Shown: positions 1 to 9,731, counted from the stretch's first letter. The stretch: 64,000 nucleotides of DNA from Devosia sp. SL43 (GCF_021729885.1 NZ_CP063401.1:372001-436000); one strand, 5' to 3'. Numbers and translations are program-made. Notes: generated from the sequence alone by a model not told the origin.

Positions 1-30
1 AATCTTGACCAATTGGATCAATGTCTGACC

Positions 31-1209
31 ATGGACTGGTTGACCGCCTCGGAGGCCCTGTCGCTGCTCGGCACCCAGCCGCAGACGCTCTACGCCAATG
101 TCAGCCGCGGTCGCATCAAGGCGAAGCGCGACCCCTCAGACAGCCGCAAGAGTCTCTATCGTGGCGACGACGTCAGGCGTCTGGCGCAGCGGGCTGTCGG
201 GCGTCGCCGGCAGGACGTGGTGGCTGCCCAGGCCATGCAATGGGGCGATCCGGTGCTGCGCACCAGCATTTCGACAGTCGCTGATGGCCGACTGCTCTAT
301 CGCGGCCGGGACGCCTGCGAGTTGGCAGACACTGCTACTCTGGAGGATGTCGCCGCGCTGCTCTGGCAGGCGCCCTGCGAGCTGCCGGCTAAGGCCGTCA
401 GTCGCGATGGACACAGTCTGCTCGGCGCGTTTGTTGCGCTGGCGCGGCGCGCTGCCGAGACAACGCCTGTTACGCGCTCGTCCTCAGGCCTGACGCGCGA
501 CGCCAATCTGATTCTCGCCACGATTGCCTCTGCATTGGCAGGCGATGCCGTGTCGAACGAGCCGCTGCACCTGCGGCTCGCCAGACACTGGGCCCGGCCC
601 GCCGCCGCCGACATCATTCGTCGGGCGCTGGTTCTCCTGGCCGACCACGAACTCAATGCCTCGACCTTTGCGGCGCGCGTCACGGTCTCGACCGGCGCGT
701 CAGTGTGGTCGGGCACTCTGGCGGGCCTCGCGGCCCTCAACGGTCCGCGCCATGGCCTCGCTTCGCGCGCTGTGACGGCGCTTGCTGAGGATGTCGGACA
801 CTCGGCTGGATCGGCGGAGATCGCCTTGCTCGATTGGCTGGGCGAGGGCCGCCACGTGCCGGGAATGGGCCACCAGCTCTACCCCGAGGGGGACGTGCGC
901 GCGATGGCGCTACTGGCCCGGTTCACGCCACCGCGCCACTTCATCGCCCTCCGGGCCGCAGCCGAAACCATCACCGGCGACACCGCGAACGTCGATTTCG
1001 CTCTCGCTGCGCTCGTGGCGGCCCATGACCTGCCCAGCGACGCGCCCCTGACGCTGTTCGCTCTGGCCCGCTGCGTCGGCTGGCTCGCCCACATGCTCGA
1101 ACAGCTCGCCAGCGGCCAGATCATCCGGCCGCGGGCGCAGTATGTGGGGTTGGGTCAGGCCAGTTCCCGAACCTTGGCCGTGACCGGGGCGCCGATCAGC
1201 TCCCCATAG
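31..1209 (+). CDS. Citrate synthase family protein with N-terminal helix-turn-helix-like domain
   Basis: Residues 1-55 resemble a MerR/excisionase-type DNA-binding domain (LTASEALSLLG, then NVSRGRIKAKRDP). The rest is a citrate synthase fold. The three catalytic residues of the family are visible: His241 in NGPRHGL, His281 in GMGHQLYPEGD and Asp322 in NVDFALAAL, followed by the C-terminal IRPRAQYVG motif. It probably condenses an acyl-CoA with oxaloacetate; citrate versus 2-methylcitrate specificity cannot be read here. The start is uncertain: ATG 31 is used, but the frame is open through TTG 13 to the window edge and no clear RBS is visible. The 3' end overlaps the convergent ornithine cyclodeaminase gene by 55 bp. 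Confidence 0.85.
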   Translation: MDWLTASEALSLLGTQPQTLYANVSRGRIKAKRDPSDSRKSLYRGDDVRRLAQRAVGRRRQDVVAAQAMQWGDPVLRTSISTVADGRLLYRGRDACELADTATLEDVAALLWQAPCELPAKAVSRDGHSLLGAFVALARRAAETTPVTRSSSGLTRDANLILATIASALAGDAVSNEPLHLRLARHWARPAAADIIRRALVLLADHELNASTFAARVTVSTGASVWSGTLAGLAALNGPRHGLASRAVTALAEDVGHSAGSAEIALLDWLGEGRHVPGMGHQLYPEGDVRAMALLARFTPPRHFIALRAAAETITGDTANVDFALAALVAAHDLPSDAPLTLFALARCVGWLAHMLEQLASGQIIRPRAQYVGLGQASSRTLAVTGAPISSP

Positions 1210-2195
1210 AGGTTCTTCGGATCAGCCACATCCGGCACCAGATCCACCAGCTTCCGTCGATTTGCCGTCAAATCATGCACCAGGCGCAGTGCCGAGAAAT
1301 CCTCGATAGCAAAGCCCACTGAGTCGAAAACCGTAATGTCCTCGTTACTGGTCCGGCCATCCTTGACCCCAGCCAGCACTTCCCACAGCTCCGCCACCGG
1401 ATAGTCCGCCGCCGCCTGCTGGATTTCGCCCTCAACGCGCGTCTGTGGTGTGAACTCAACGAAATACTTGCCGACCTCGAGGATATCCCGATCCAGCTCG
1501 GTCTTGCCGGGGCAATCGCCGCCGATTGCATTGATATGCGTCCCCGGGCTCAGCATCTCGGCGCTGACCACGGTAACCTTGCCCTTCACAGCGGTGCAGA
1601 CCGTCACGATATCGGCGCCGGCAACCGCCGCTTCGACCGAAGCCGACCGCACCAGCTTCATCCCGAAGCCGGCGGCATTGGCCATGAACTTGTCGACCGC
1701 CAGACCATCGGGGTCGTAGACCCGGATTTCCTCAATCCCCATGATCGCCTGGAACGCCAGCGCCTGGAATTCCGACTGCGCCCCGGCGCCAACAAGCGCC
1801 ATAACCTTGCTGTCCGGCCGCGCCAGCACCGATGCCGCAAAGGCCGAAGTCGCCGCCGTCCGCAGCGCCGTCAGCAGCGTCATCTCGCTGATCAGCTGCG
1901 GGTAGCCCGTCGCCACATCGGCCAGCACGCCGAAAGCCGTAACCGTCAGCTTACCGGTCTTGGGGTTGGCCGGGTGTCCGTTGACATATTTGAACGTGTA
2001 AAGCTGCCCATCCGAAGTGGGCATCAACTCGATCACGCCGTCGCGTGAGTGGCTGGCCACGCGAGCGGATTTCTCGAATGCGCTCCAGCGTGAAAAGTCG
2101 GACCGGATATAGTCGGCCAGTTGGGTAAGAAAGCCCTTTGTGCCGGTGGACCGGACTAGCCTCCTCATGTCTTCGACCCCGATGAATTGCGTCAT
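1155..2195 (-). CDS. ocd: Ornithine cyclodeaminase
   Basis: A 346-residue member of the ornithine cyclodeaminase/mu-crystallin family, which converts L-ornithine to L-proline and ammonia with bound NAD. The nucleotide-binding loop VGAGAQSEFQ lies at about residues 133-142 and is followed by VYDPDG; the substrate-side lysine region YTFKYVNGHP is near residue 70. It lies 11 bp downstream of arginase on the same strand, so the pair forms an arginine-ornithine-proline route, probably one transcript controlled by the divergent Lrp-type gene. The length fits the long Ocd class of rhizobia and pseudomonads. Its 3' end runs 55 bp into the convergent citrate-synthase-like gene. Confidence 0.92.
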   Translation of the reverse strand: MTQFIGVEDMRRLVRSTGTKGFLTQLADYIRSDFSRWSAFEKSARVASHSRDGVIELMPTSDGQLYTFKYVNGHPANPKTGKLTVTAFGVLADVATGYPQLISEMTLLTALRTAATSAFAASVLARPDSKVMALVGAGAQSEFQALAFQAIMGIEEIRVYDPDGLAVDKFMANAAGFGMKLVRSASVEAAVAGADIVTVCTAVKGKVTVVSAEMLSPGTHINAIGGDCPGKTELDRDILEVGKYFVEFTPQTRVEGEIQQAAADYPVAELWEVLAGVKDGRTSNEDITVFDSVGFAIEDFSALRLVHDLTANRRKLVDLVPDVADPKNLYGELIGAPVTAKVRELA

Positions 2196-2206
2196 TTCAG
2201 GCGCTC

Positions 2207-3181
2207 CTAGATGCTTGTTACGTCGGTGTTGATATCCATGCGCGCGGTCTGCCGCGGCATGATCTGGCGGCCGAACAGGCTCGCCGCCAGGTCGACCAGC
2301 AGTCGGGCGCTCATGCCCGCGTGGTCGAGGTAGGGATTGAGCTCGACGATATCGAGCGAGCCCATATGGCCGCAGTCATGGATCATCTCCATCACCAGAT
2401 GCGCCTCGCGAAACGTCAGCCCACCCGCCACCGGCGTGCCGGCGCCCGGCGCGATCGAGGGATCGACCGCGTCCACATCTAGGCTCACATGCAGGTGCCC
2501 GCCCACGGCTTCCACCTTGGCCAACACCTCGCGCATCAGCGCGACGACGCCCATTTCGTCGATACGGCGCATGTCGATCACCTCGACGCCGCGCCGTTCC
2601 AGCAACTGCCGCTCGGGCCGGTCGATCGACCGTGCCCCGAAGATCGTCACATTGCGTGGATCGACCTTGCCGCGCCAAGCGCCCTCATATTCCGGCCCGA
2701 AGTCCGGCTCGCCGCACAGCAGAGCCAGCGGCATGCCATGGATATTGCCGGTCTCCGAGGTCGCCGGCGTATTGAAATCGCCATGCGCATCGACCCACAG
2801 CACAAACAGCGGCTTGCCAATCGCCGCACAGTGCCGTGCCACGCCCGAGATCGTGCCCATGCTGAGCGAGTGGTCACCACCGACAAACGCCGGCAGGCGA
2901 CCCGCCTGCATCGACACCCAGGCCCGCTCGCTGCTCTGGCGGGCAATGGCCAGCACCTCAGCCTTGCGCTCATCCGACAGCCGCCACGGCGTGCCGCCCG
3001 CCGGACGTCGGTCCCAGGCGATGTCGCCATGGTCCGTCGCCGCGTAGCCCAGCGTCACCAGAGTCTCGATCAGTCCGGCAACCCGCATGGCATCCGGCCC
3101 CATGCCGCTACCGCGGCAGGACGCACCGGCATCGCTGGGGATGCCGAACAGATCGATGGCTTGGGCGGCGTCATGGCTCAT
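2207..3181 (-). CDS. rocF: Arginase
   Basis: A 324-residue ureohydrolase that hydrolyses L-arginine to L-ornithine and urea in the cytoplasm. All binuclear manganese ligand motifs are present: GGDHS (His104), DAHGDF (Asp131, His133, Asp135) and SLDVDAVDP (Asp235, Asp237). The N-terminal [11 protein letters not shown] is typical of arginase rather than agmatinase. It is the first gene of the rocF-ocd pair and is divergent from an Lrp/AsnC regulator 114 bp away. No truncation is seen. The symbol could equally be arcA or argI by local convention. Confidence 0.95.
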   Translation of the reverse strand: MSHDAAQAIDLFGIPSDAGASCRGSGMGPDAMRVAGLIETLVTLGYAATDHGDIAWDRRPAGGTPWRLSDERKAEVLAIARQSSERAWVSMQAGRLPAFVGGDHSLSMGTISGVARHCAAIGKPLFVLWVDAHGDFNTPATSETGNIHGMPLALLCGEPDFGPEYEGAWRGKVDPRNVTIFGARSIDRPERQLLERRGVEVIDMRRIDEMGVVALMREVLAKVEAVGGHLHVSLDVDAVDPSIAPGAGTPVAGGLTFREAHLVMEMIHDCGHMGSLDIVELNPYLDHAGMSARLLVDLAASLFGRQIMPRQTARMDINTDVTSI

Positions 3182-3295
3182 TGAACGGTCCTCGTTGTTG
3201 AGAGGAGTGTGCCCAAAGCCTGCATGTACGAATAGCCGGAATAGTGCTACATATGCGCAGCCAATCGCACATTATGATAAGCGAGTTCGCGCAAA
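3182..3295. promoter_or_regulatory. Divergent promoter region of arginase and the Lrp-type gene
   Basis: This 114-bp gap between divergently transcribed genes must hold both promoters and probably the operator of the Lrp-type regulator. An AT-rich stretch (about 3238-3280) contains several imperfect short inverted elements, but no strong sigma-70 pair stands out. The regulatory role is inferred from gene arrangement only. Confidence 0.4.
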
Positions 3296-3727
3296 ATGAT
3301 CCTCGACGATCTCGACTACCGTCTCATCGCACTGCTGCGCACCAACGCCCGCACCCCGGTCAACAAGCTGGCGCTCGACCTTGGCGTGTCGCGCGCCACC
3401 GCCAAGGCCCGGATCGATCGCCTGGTCGCTAGCGGCGCCATAGCCGGCTTCACAGTCGTCATGGCCGCGGCGCCCAGCCAGGGCATCCGCGCCATCACCA
3501 TGGTCGAAGTCGATGGCAAGCACGAAGCCAGCGTCATGAAGCGCCTGCTCGCCATGCCGGAGATCCGCCAGCTCCACAACACCAACGGCCGCTGGGACAT
3601 GGTGGCGGAGCTGGAGGCGCCTGATGTGGAAGCCTTCGATGATCTGCTGCGCCAGATCAGGCAGATCGACGGGATAGCCTCAACCGATACGAGCATTTTG
3701 CTCAAGGCTAGGCGCTCGGTTGGTTGA
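3296..3727 (+). CDS. Lrp/AsnC family transcriptional regulator
   Basis: A 143-residue protein with the AsnC-type winged helix at residues 1-60 (LDDLDYRLIALLRTNARTP, then LGVSRATAKARIDRL) and a C-terminal RAM ligand-binding domain. Its divergent position next to arginase and ornithine cyclodeaminase suggests it senses arginine or ornithine and activates their catabolism, as Lrp-type regulators of rocF/ocd pairs do in other alphaproteobacteria. The ligand is inferred. The ATG start follows a short AT-rich leader without a strong RBS. Confidence 0.88.
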   Translation: MILDDLDYRLIALLRTNARTPVNKLALDLGVSRATAKARIDRLVASGAIAGFTVVMAAAPSQGIRAITMVEVDGKHEASVMKRLLAMPEIRQLHNTNGRWDMVAELEAPDVEAFDDLLRQIRQIDGIASTDTSILLKARRSVG

Positions 3728-3752
3728 TCACGAATGTCGTCCCAACCTCGAT

Positions 3753-3853
3753 CGTCACCCTCGGGCTTGACCCGAGGGCTCTATACTTTGCCGCGAGCGA
3801 GATGCCTCACGATATTCAAGTGCAGAGCCCTCGGGTCAAGCCCGAGGGTGACG
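3753..3853. repeat. 30-bp inverted repeat (palindromic intergenic element)
   Basis: The arms at 3753-3782 and 3824-3853 are exact reverse complements, separated by 41 bp. Each arm is itself near-palindromic around CCCTCGGG-N5-CCCGAGGG. Such elements recur between genes in many alphaproteobacterial genomes. It follows the lrp-like gene and may end its transcript, although no T-tract follows. Confidence 0.7.
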
Positions 3854-3986
3854 GGCGGTGGGTGGGGCGACATAGTGGCACCCTCCCCACATCCACCCTG
3901 CATCCAAGCCACAGCCCTGTTCCTGCCCGCTCGCACATATCTCCTGTGCAGTCACAGATTAACCGTCATATTTCGGTAAAGGTTGA

Positions 3987-4015
3987 CTTGCGGCGCTCAT
4001 AGGCGAACCTATTTA
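3987..4015 (+). promoter_or_regulatory. Candidate RpoH (sigma-32)-type promoter of lon
   Basis: CTTG at 3987-3990 and CCTATTTA at 4008-4015 have the spacing of the heat-shock pattern CTTGnnn-N14-CCnATnT, with the last element about 94 bp before the lon ATG. lon is a classical heat-shock gene, so this is plausible, but it was read by eye and is not tested. Confidence 0.35.
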
Positions 4016-4108
4016 TTAACCGGAATCAGCCCAGCCTTTACCTTCTGGAGCTGTCTATACGGGCGCGCACCTCTCCCTTCCTCCCGCGCGCCCCGGAAAG
4101 GATACGAG

Positions 4109-6547
4109 ATGACGGACGTCAATCCCACGGGCGGCGACGCTAGCCGGGACCGGGTGTACCCAGTTCTCCCGCTGCGCGATATCGTCGTTTTCCCCGGCAT
4201 GATCGTGCCGCTGTTCGTCGGCCGTGAGAAATCGGTCAAGGCGCTCGAAGAGGTCATGCGCGACGACAAGCATATCCTGGTCGTGACCCAGAAGAATGCG
4301 CAGGATGATGATCCGGCGCCGGACCAGATCTATGCAACGGGCACCATCGCCACCGTGCTGCAGCTGCTCAAGCTTCCAGATGGTACCGTCAAGGTGCTGG
4401 TGGAAGGCCTGAGCCGGGCCACCATCGATCGCTATCTGCAGACCGTCGATTACTTCGAGGCCGAAGCCTCCGTGCTCCCAGAGCCGGTTGAAGACGCTAC
4501 CGAGATCGAGGCCTTGTCGCGTTCGGCTACCACCGAGTTCGAGAGCTATGTGAAGCTCAACAAGAAAATATCGGCTGAGGTTGTCGCTGCCGTCGGGCAG
4601 ATCGAGAACCATTCCAAGCTCGCCGACACCATTGCCAGCCATCTGGTCATCAAGATCAACGAGAAGGAAGATCTGCTCTCGACCGTTTCGGTTGCCGAGC
4701 GCTTCCAGAAGATTCTTGGCCTGATGGAAGGCGAAATCGGCGTCCTGCAGGTGGAAAAGCGCATCCGCTCCCGCGTCAAGCGGCAGATGGAGAAGACGCA
4801 GCGCGAGTACTACCTCAACGAGCAGATGAAGGCGATCCAGAAGGAATTGGGCGACGGCGAAGAGGGCTCCAACGAGATCGCCGAGATCGAGGAGCGCATC
4901 GCCAAGACCAAGCTGTCCAAGGAAGCCAAGACCAAGGCCGAGGCCGAGCTCAAGAAGCTCAAGTCCATGAGCCCGATGTCGGCCGAAGCCACGGTCGTGC
5001 GCAACTATCTCGACACGCTGCTCGGCCTGCCTTGGGGCAAGAAGAGTAAGGTCAAGCGTGACCTGGTCCTCGCCGAAAAGGTACTGGACGAGGATCACTA
5101 TGGCCTCGAGAAGGTCAAGGAACGCATCCTCGAGTATCTGGCTGTGCAGGGCCGTACCGGCACCCTCAAGGGTCCGATCCTCTGCCTCGTCGGTCCTCCG
5201 GGCGTCGGCAAGACCTCGCTGGGCAAGTCGATCGCCAAGGCGACCGGCCGCGAATTCGTGCGCATGGCGCTCGGCGGCGTCCGTGACGAAGCCGAAATCC
5301 GTGGCCACCGCCGCACCTATATCGGCTCCATGCCCGGCAAGGTCATCCAGTCGCTCAAGAAGGTCGGCAAGTCCAACCCGCTCTTCCTGCTCGACGAAAT
5401 CGACAAGATGGGCCAGGACTTCCGCGGCGATCCGTCCTCGGCACTGCTGGAAGTGCTCGATCCCGAGCAGAACCACACCTTTGCCGATCACTATCTCGAA
5501 GTGGATTATGACCTCTCCGACGTGATGTTCGTCACCACGTCCAACACGCTCAACATCCCCGGCCCGCTGATGGACCGCATGGAGATCATTCGCCTGTCCG
5601 GTTATACCGAGCAGGAGAAGCACGCGATCGCCAAGCAGCACCTGATCCCGGAGACGCTCAAGGAAAACGGCCTTGCCCATGGCGAGTTCGAGCTTTCCGA
5701 CGCGATGCTGACCGCCTTGATCCAGCGCTACACCCGTGAAGCGGGCGTGCGTAACCTCAAGCGCGAAATCGGCAAGCTGATGCGCAAGGCCGTGACCGAG
5801 ATCGTCAAGACCAAGGTCAAGACTGTCGTTATCGACGAAGAGAAGCTGACCAAGTATCTCGGCGCCGACATCTACAAGCATGGCGAGATCGAAGCCGAAG
5901 CACAGGTCGGCCTGGTGACGGGCCTGGCCTGGACCTCGGTTGGTGGCGAGCTGCTGACCATCGAAGGCGTGATGACGCCGGGCAAGGGTCGTATGACCGT
6001 GACCGGCAACATCAAGGAAGTGATGAAGGAATCGCTGACTGCCGCGACCGCCTATGTGCGCTCACGCTCCATCGACTTCGGCATCAAGCCGCCAATGTTC
6101 GATACGCGCGACATCCATGTCCATCTCCCCGAAGGCGCCACCCCAAAGGATGGTCCGTCGGCCGGTATCGGGCTGGCCACTGCTATCGTCTCGGTCATGA
6201 CCGGCATCCCCGTCCGCAACGATGTGGCCATGACCGGCGAGATCACGCTGCGGGGCAGGGTGCTGCCGATCGGCGGCCTCAAGGAGAAGCTGCTCGCAGC
6301 CCTCCGCGGCGGCATCAAGACGGTGCTGATCCCCGAGGAGAATGTCCGCGATCTCGCCGAGATCCCTGACATCGTCAAGGAAGGCATGGAAATCGTGCCG
6401 GTCAGCCGCATGGACCAGGTTATCGAGCGTGCTCTGGTGCGCAAGCCCGAGCCGATCGAGTGGAACTTCGAGGAAGCCACTCCTGCCGTATCGACGACTG
6501 TCGAGACAGCTCCAGCCGACGATGCAACGGCCGGCCTGCCGCACTGA
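4109..6547 (+). CDS. lon: ATP-dependent endopeptidase La (Lon)
   Basis: An 812-residue cytosolic AAA+ serine protease that degrades misfolded and regulatory proteins. Visible parts are the N-terminal LAN domain ([20 protein letters not shown]), Walker [10 protein letters not shown] near residue 362, Walker [11 protein letters not shown], and the protease domain with catalytic Ser684 in KDGPSAG and Lys at about 727 in GLKEKLLAA. The start is set at ATG 4109 because the purine-rich GGAAAGGA lies 6 bp upstream and the family begins here; the frame is open further upstream without support. A hairpin terminator follows at 6569. Confidence 0.97.
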   Translation: MTDVNPTGGDASRDRVYPVLPLRDIVVFPGMIVPLFVGREKSVKALEEVMRDDKHILVVTQKNAQDDDPAPDQIYATGTIATVLQLLKLPDGTVKVLVEGLSRATIDRYLQTVDYFEAEASVLPEPVEDATEIEALSRSATTEFESYVKLNKKISAEVVAAVGQIENHSKLADTIASHLVIKINEKEDLLSTVSVAERFQKILGLMEGEIGVLQVEKRIRSRVKRQMEKTQREYYLNEQMKAIQKELGDGEEGSNEIAEIEERIAKTKLSKEAKTKAEAELKKLKSMSPMSAEATVVRNYLDTLLGLPWGKKSKVKRDLVLAEKVLDEDHYGLEKVKERILEYLAVQGRTGTLKGPILCLVGPPGVGKTSLGKSIAKATGREFVRMALGGVRDEAEIRGHRRTYIGSMPGKVIQSLKKVGKSNPLFLLDEIDKMGQDFRGDPSSALLEVLDPEQNHTFADHYLEVDYDLSDVMFVTTSNTLNIPGPLMDRMEIIRLSGYTEQEKHAIAKQHLIPETLKENGLAHGEFELSDAMLTALIQRYTREAGVRNLKREIGKLMRKAVTEIVKTKVKTVVIDEEKLTKYLGADIYKHGEIEAEAQVGLVTGLAWTSVGGELLTIEGVMTPGKGRMTVTGNIKEVMKESLTAATAYVRSRSIDFGIKPPMFDTRDIHVHLPEGATPKDGPSAGIGLATAIVSVMTGIPVRNDVAMTGEITLRGRVLPIGGLKEKLLAALRGGIKTVLIPEENVRDLAEIPDIVKEGMEIVPVSRMDQVIERALVRKPEPIEWNFEEATPAVSTTVETAPADDATAGLPH

Positions 6548-6568
6548 GCGAATGGGCTGTGAATGATG

Positions 6569-6600
6569 ACGGCGGTCCCAAGGGGCCGCCGTTTTCGTTT
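6569..6600 (+). terminator. Intrinsic terminator of lon
   Basis: Stem ACGGCGG (6569-6575) pairs with CCGCCGT (6586-6592), extended inward by CCC/GGG, and is followed by a T-rich tract. It lies 22 bp after the lon stop codon. Confidence 0.8.
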
Positions 6601-6695
6601 GCCCACCTGGCCCGTGGTTTGAGCCGTATCGCGTCGCCCTTGTCAGCCCTTATCGCACTGGCGATAGTGCAGCACCGAGCTGAGAACCGTCCCAG

Positions 6696-7397
6696 ATGCG
6701 CAAACTCTGTTTCGCCGCCCTGCTGCTGCTCTGCGCCAATGCTCCGGCACTGGCCATCGAGTGGCACGCCCTGTTCCTGGCCGGAGACGACTCAATAGAG
6801 AACTTCGACAATGGACGTCGTGACCTCAGCGCGTTGCTGGACGAGATCGGAGATATCGAGGCCATTCAGGTAACCTCGTCTCGTCGCGTGGCCCGGCGCG
6901 AGGATATCGTCTTTGCCGATGAAGACGGTGTCGAGCAGGCCTTCGGTGGCCTGCAGGCCAGTAAGGGGCAGGGCTGCCTCATCCACCTGACCTCGCATGG
7001 CAACGAAGACGGGCTTTACCTGGCGCACGCGGCCACGCTCGACCCCGATCATTTCGCCCGGCTCGTCGACCGCGCCTGCGGCAAGTACCCAACGGTGATT
7101 CTGGTCTCGGCCTGCTATTCTGGCGTGTTCATCACCGACCAGCTCGAAGGCCCCAATCGCATCATTCTGACGGCTGCTCGCGACGATCGGCCGTCCTTCG
7201 GCTGCTCCTCAGACACCCGCTACACCTACTGGGATGCGTGTCTCCTCGAAAACATTGAGGCGGGTGCGCTCTGGCGCGATGTTTACGACAGGGTCAGGTC
7301 CTGCGTCCGCCGTGAGGAACGCGAGATTGGCGCCGATGCCTCCGAGCCGCAGGCCTTCTTCGGCGCCAAAGCCGGTGATTGGGCGGTGGTATTCTGA
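6696..7397 (+). CDS. C13 family (legumain/caspase-like) cysteine peptidase, secreted
   Basis: A 233-residue protein with a signal peptide (residues 1-20, ending APALA). The mature part fits peptidase family C13: the His in HLTSHGNEDG (His101) and Cys in LVSACYSGVF (Cys140) are spaced as the catalytic dyad of clan CD, and ILTAARDDRPSFGC with DTRYTYWD is typical of bacterial members. It probably acts in the periplasm or outside the cell; the substrate is unknown. It is a lone gene between the lon terminator and an MFS gene. Bacterial C13 members are poorly characterised, so peptidase activity is inferred from the dyad. Confidence 0.75.
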   Translation: MRKLCFAALLLLCANAPALAIEWHALFLAGDDSIENFDNGRRDLSALLDEIGDIEAIQVTSSRRVARREDIVFADEDGVEQAFGGLQASKGQGCLIHLTSHGNEDGLYLAHAATLDPDHFARLVDRACGKYPTVILVSACYSGVFITDQLEGPNRIILTAARDDRPSFGCSSDTRYTYWDACLLENIEAGALWRDVYDRVRSCVRREEREIGADASEPQAFFGAKAGDWAVVF

Positions 7398-7527
7398 GCA
7401 AGGCGCATTCGACGCCGTCTCCTGTCGAATTCTGTCAGCACGATCCGTCATAGGGGTGCCGGGCTTGTAACGCGCCCGTGAACACCCTACGTCCCGGTGC
7501 CGGCTGGCGGCGCAACAGGAGCACTCC

Positions 7528-8727
7528 TTGAACAAGGCCCTCGTCGTCATTCTCGCCGCCGTCACGCTCGATGCCATCGGCATCGGCTTGATCTTCCCGA
7601 TTCTGCCGGCTTTGCTGCGCGACGTCGGCCACCTCAGCGAGGTCGCGACACTGCTCGGCATCATGTTGGCGCTCTATTCGGCCTGCCAGTTCCTGTTTTC
7701 GCCAATCCTGGGCGTGCTGAGCGATCGCTTTGGCCGCCGTCCGGTCCTGCTGGTGTCACTGGCCGGGGCGGCGATCGATTATCTGGTCATGGCGTTCGCA
7801 CCTGAACTCTGGATGCTGGTGCTTGGACGCGCCATTTCGGGCATCACCAGCGCCAATATGGCGGTCGCGACGGCCTACATCACCGACATTTCGACTGAAG
7901 AAGAGCGCGCCAAGCGCTTCGGCCTGTTCCACGCCATGTTCGGCATTGGCTTCATCATCGGTCCGGTGCTGGGCGGTATCCTCGGCGATATCTGGGTGCG
8001 CGCGCCGTTCATCGCGGCTGCCCTGCTGAACGGTGTCAACTTCGCCCTGGCCCTATTCGTGCTGCCGGAGTCGCGCAAGAACACGGCGGGCGCGACGTTT
8101 ACCTGGGACACGCTCAACCCGTTCAAGCCGCTCAAATGGGCGCTCACCTTCACCGCGCTGATTCCGCTGATGGCCATCTTCTTCATCATGAATTTCGTCG
8201 GCACCATGTACGGCACGATGTGGGCCCTGTTCAGCGAAGACGCGTTCCAGTGGAATGGCCTGATGATCGGCCTGTCGCTGGGAGCCTTCGGCGTCTTCCA
8301 TGCCGGCGCCCAGGCCTTCCTCACCGGTCCCGCTGTGGCCCGGCTCGGCGAGCGGTGGGCCTTGATCGTCGGCATGGCCTGCGAGCTGACAGCTCTGGCC
8401 ATCATGGGCATAGCGACCCAAGGCTGGATCCTGTTCGCCCTGGCGCCGCTGTTTGCCTTGGGCGGCATCGGCATGCCGGCCCTCCAATCCTACACCACTA
8501 CGCAGGTCGGCCCTGACAAGCAGGGCCAATTGCAGGGTGTTCTGGCCAGCCTGGTTAGCCTGGCATCGATCTTCGGACCGCTGTTTTTCAGCTTCACCTA
8601 CTTCGCTATCCGCGGCACGTGGCCGGGCCTCATTTGGGTCGTCGGGGCCGGAATCTATCTCCTGGCGCTGCCGCTGATGCTCGGTATCCGCCGCAGGCCC
8701 GCGAGCATTCCTACGGCTGGCGAATAA
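7528..8727 (+). CDS. TetA-like MFS drug efflux transporter
   Basis: A 399-residue integral membrane protein with 12 predicted helices. The start AAVTLDAIGIGLIFPILPAL and motif A GVLSDRFGRRPVLL match the TCR/TetA branch of the major facilitator superfamily, proton-driven drug antiporters of the inner membrane. Translation probably starts at TTG 7528, with AGGAG about 6 bp upstream; no ATG exists near this point. Chromosomal relatives often export substrates other than tetracycline, so the substrate is left open. Confidence 0.85.
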   Translation: MNKALVVILAAVTLDAIGIGLIFPILPALLRDVGHLSEVATLLGIMLALYSACQFLFSPILGVLSDRFGRRPVLLVSLAGAAIDYLVMAFAPELWMLVLGRAISGITSANMAVATAYITDISTEEERAKRFGLFHAMFGIGFIIGPVLGGILGDIWVRAPFIAAALLNGVNFALALFVLPESRKNTAGATFTWDTLNPFKPLKWALTFTALIPLMAIFFIMNFVGTMYGTMWALFSEDAFQWNGLMIGLSLGAFGVFHAGAQAFLTGPAVARLGERWALIVGMACELTALAIMGIATQGWILFALAPLFALGGIGMPALQSYTTTQVGPDKQGQLQGVLASLVSLASIFGPLFFSFTYFAIRGTWPGLIWVVGAGIYLLALPLMLGIRRRPASIPTAGE

Positions 8728-8934
8728 GCGCCGCGGGCGCAGGAAAGCCCGGAAAACCGGGAAAAATGCGGAAACCGGACTTGTCGGGACGATATTTCCG
8801 GTCCATTAACAGCTTTGCACAGCCCGGCCTCGTAAGAAGCCCGGAAATCCTTGCGTTTCACGCAGAATCGACCAAGGGTTGCCGCGGTTTAAGGCTTCGC
8901 CGCGAGGGCGGGCAATTCACTGTGAGGAAACGCT

Positions 8935-9207
8935 ATGAACAAGAACGATCTGGTTGGCGTCGTTGCCGACAAAGCGACGATCACCAAGGCACAGGCCGCT
9001 GAAGCGGTTGACGCAGTGTTCGAGGCCATCACCGGCTCGCTGAAGTCCGGCGAAGAAGTCCGTCTCGTTGGCTTCGGCACTTTCGCCGTTTCGGCCCGCA
9101 AGGCCTCGACTGGCCGCAATCCGGCCACTGGCGCCGAAATTCAGATCCCGGCCTCCAACCAGGCCAAGTTCAAGCCCGGCAAGGGCCTGAAGGACGCGAT
9201 CAACTAA
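8935..9207 (+). CDS. hupB: DNA-binding protein HU
   Basis: A 90-residue nucleoid protein of the HU/IHF family that bends and compacts DNA. The sequence opens MNKNDLVGVVADKA and carries the DNA-arm region FGTFAVSARKASTGRNPATG, followed by a short C-terminal helix (AKFKPGKGLKDAIN). The length is typical of HU-beta. GAGG lies about 8 bp before the ATG. lon upstream and tRNA-Val/tRNA-Asp downstream is the usual rhizobial order, here with two extra genes between lon and hupB. Two hairpins follow the stop codon. Confidence 0.97.
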   Translation: MNKNDLVGVVADKATITKAQAAEAVDAVFEAITGSLKSGEEVRLVGFGTFAVSARKASTGRNPATGAEIQIPASNQAKFKPGKGLKDAIN

Positions 9208-9208
9208 T

Positions 9209-9262
9209 ACCGGTCCAAAAGACCGGCATGGTGATCGGCCCCGAGCGCTTTGCGCCGGGGCC
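9209..9262 (+). terminator. Hairpin pair downstream of hupB
   Basis: First stem CCGGTC/GACCGG (9210-9215 with 9221-9226), second stem GGCCCCG/CGGGGCC (9237-9243 with 9256-9262), followed by ATTTCATTTG. The second is the more likely terminator. Confidence 0.65.
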
Positions 9263-9336
9263 ATTTCATTTGCGGGTTGACGATGGCGGGCGGGGCCCTT
9301 AATCAGGGCCACCTTGCATCGGGCCATCGGCCCTGC

Positions 9337-9412
<76 letters not shown>

Positions 9413-9654
9413 TTCTCCCATACCCACCAATTGGCCGCATATTTGCTCAACGTGCTGTGTCACATCGAGTGGTGTGCGATTCTCTTCCACCACATCAGCT
9501 TTTGGCTGCTAGCGGCTGAGTTCACCTAGCTTTTCCACAGTGACGGCCTGCCTTCTTCAAAATGTCGCAACAATCGCCGTTTGCTCGCTTGACTTGCCCA
9601 TAGGCGCTCGGTAAACGGACCCCACGTTGCGCGGACGACCTGTTCGCCGTCGCT

Positions 9655-9731
<77 letters not shown>

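Larger units (their letters stand above)
3728..4108. other. Gene-free stretch between the lrp-like gene and lon
   Basis: These 381 bp hold the inverted repeat at 3753-3853 and the candidate heat-shock promoter of lon near 3987-4015. I see no gene here; the open frame running upstream of lon from 3983 lacks coding character and an RBS. Confidence 0.6.

Noticed and set aside
4055..5881. 608-codon open frame antisense to lon
   Set aside because: It is an exact shadow of lon's codon bias, with no RBS and Leu/His/Asp-rich nonsense composition.
9413..9654. Open frames between the two tRNA genes
   Set aside because: They read through tRNA sequence and give the usual spurious proteins that arise from tRNA genes.
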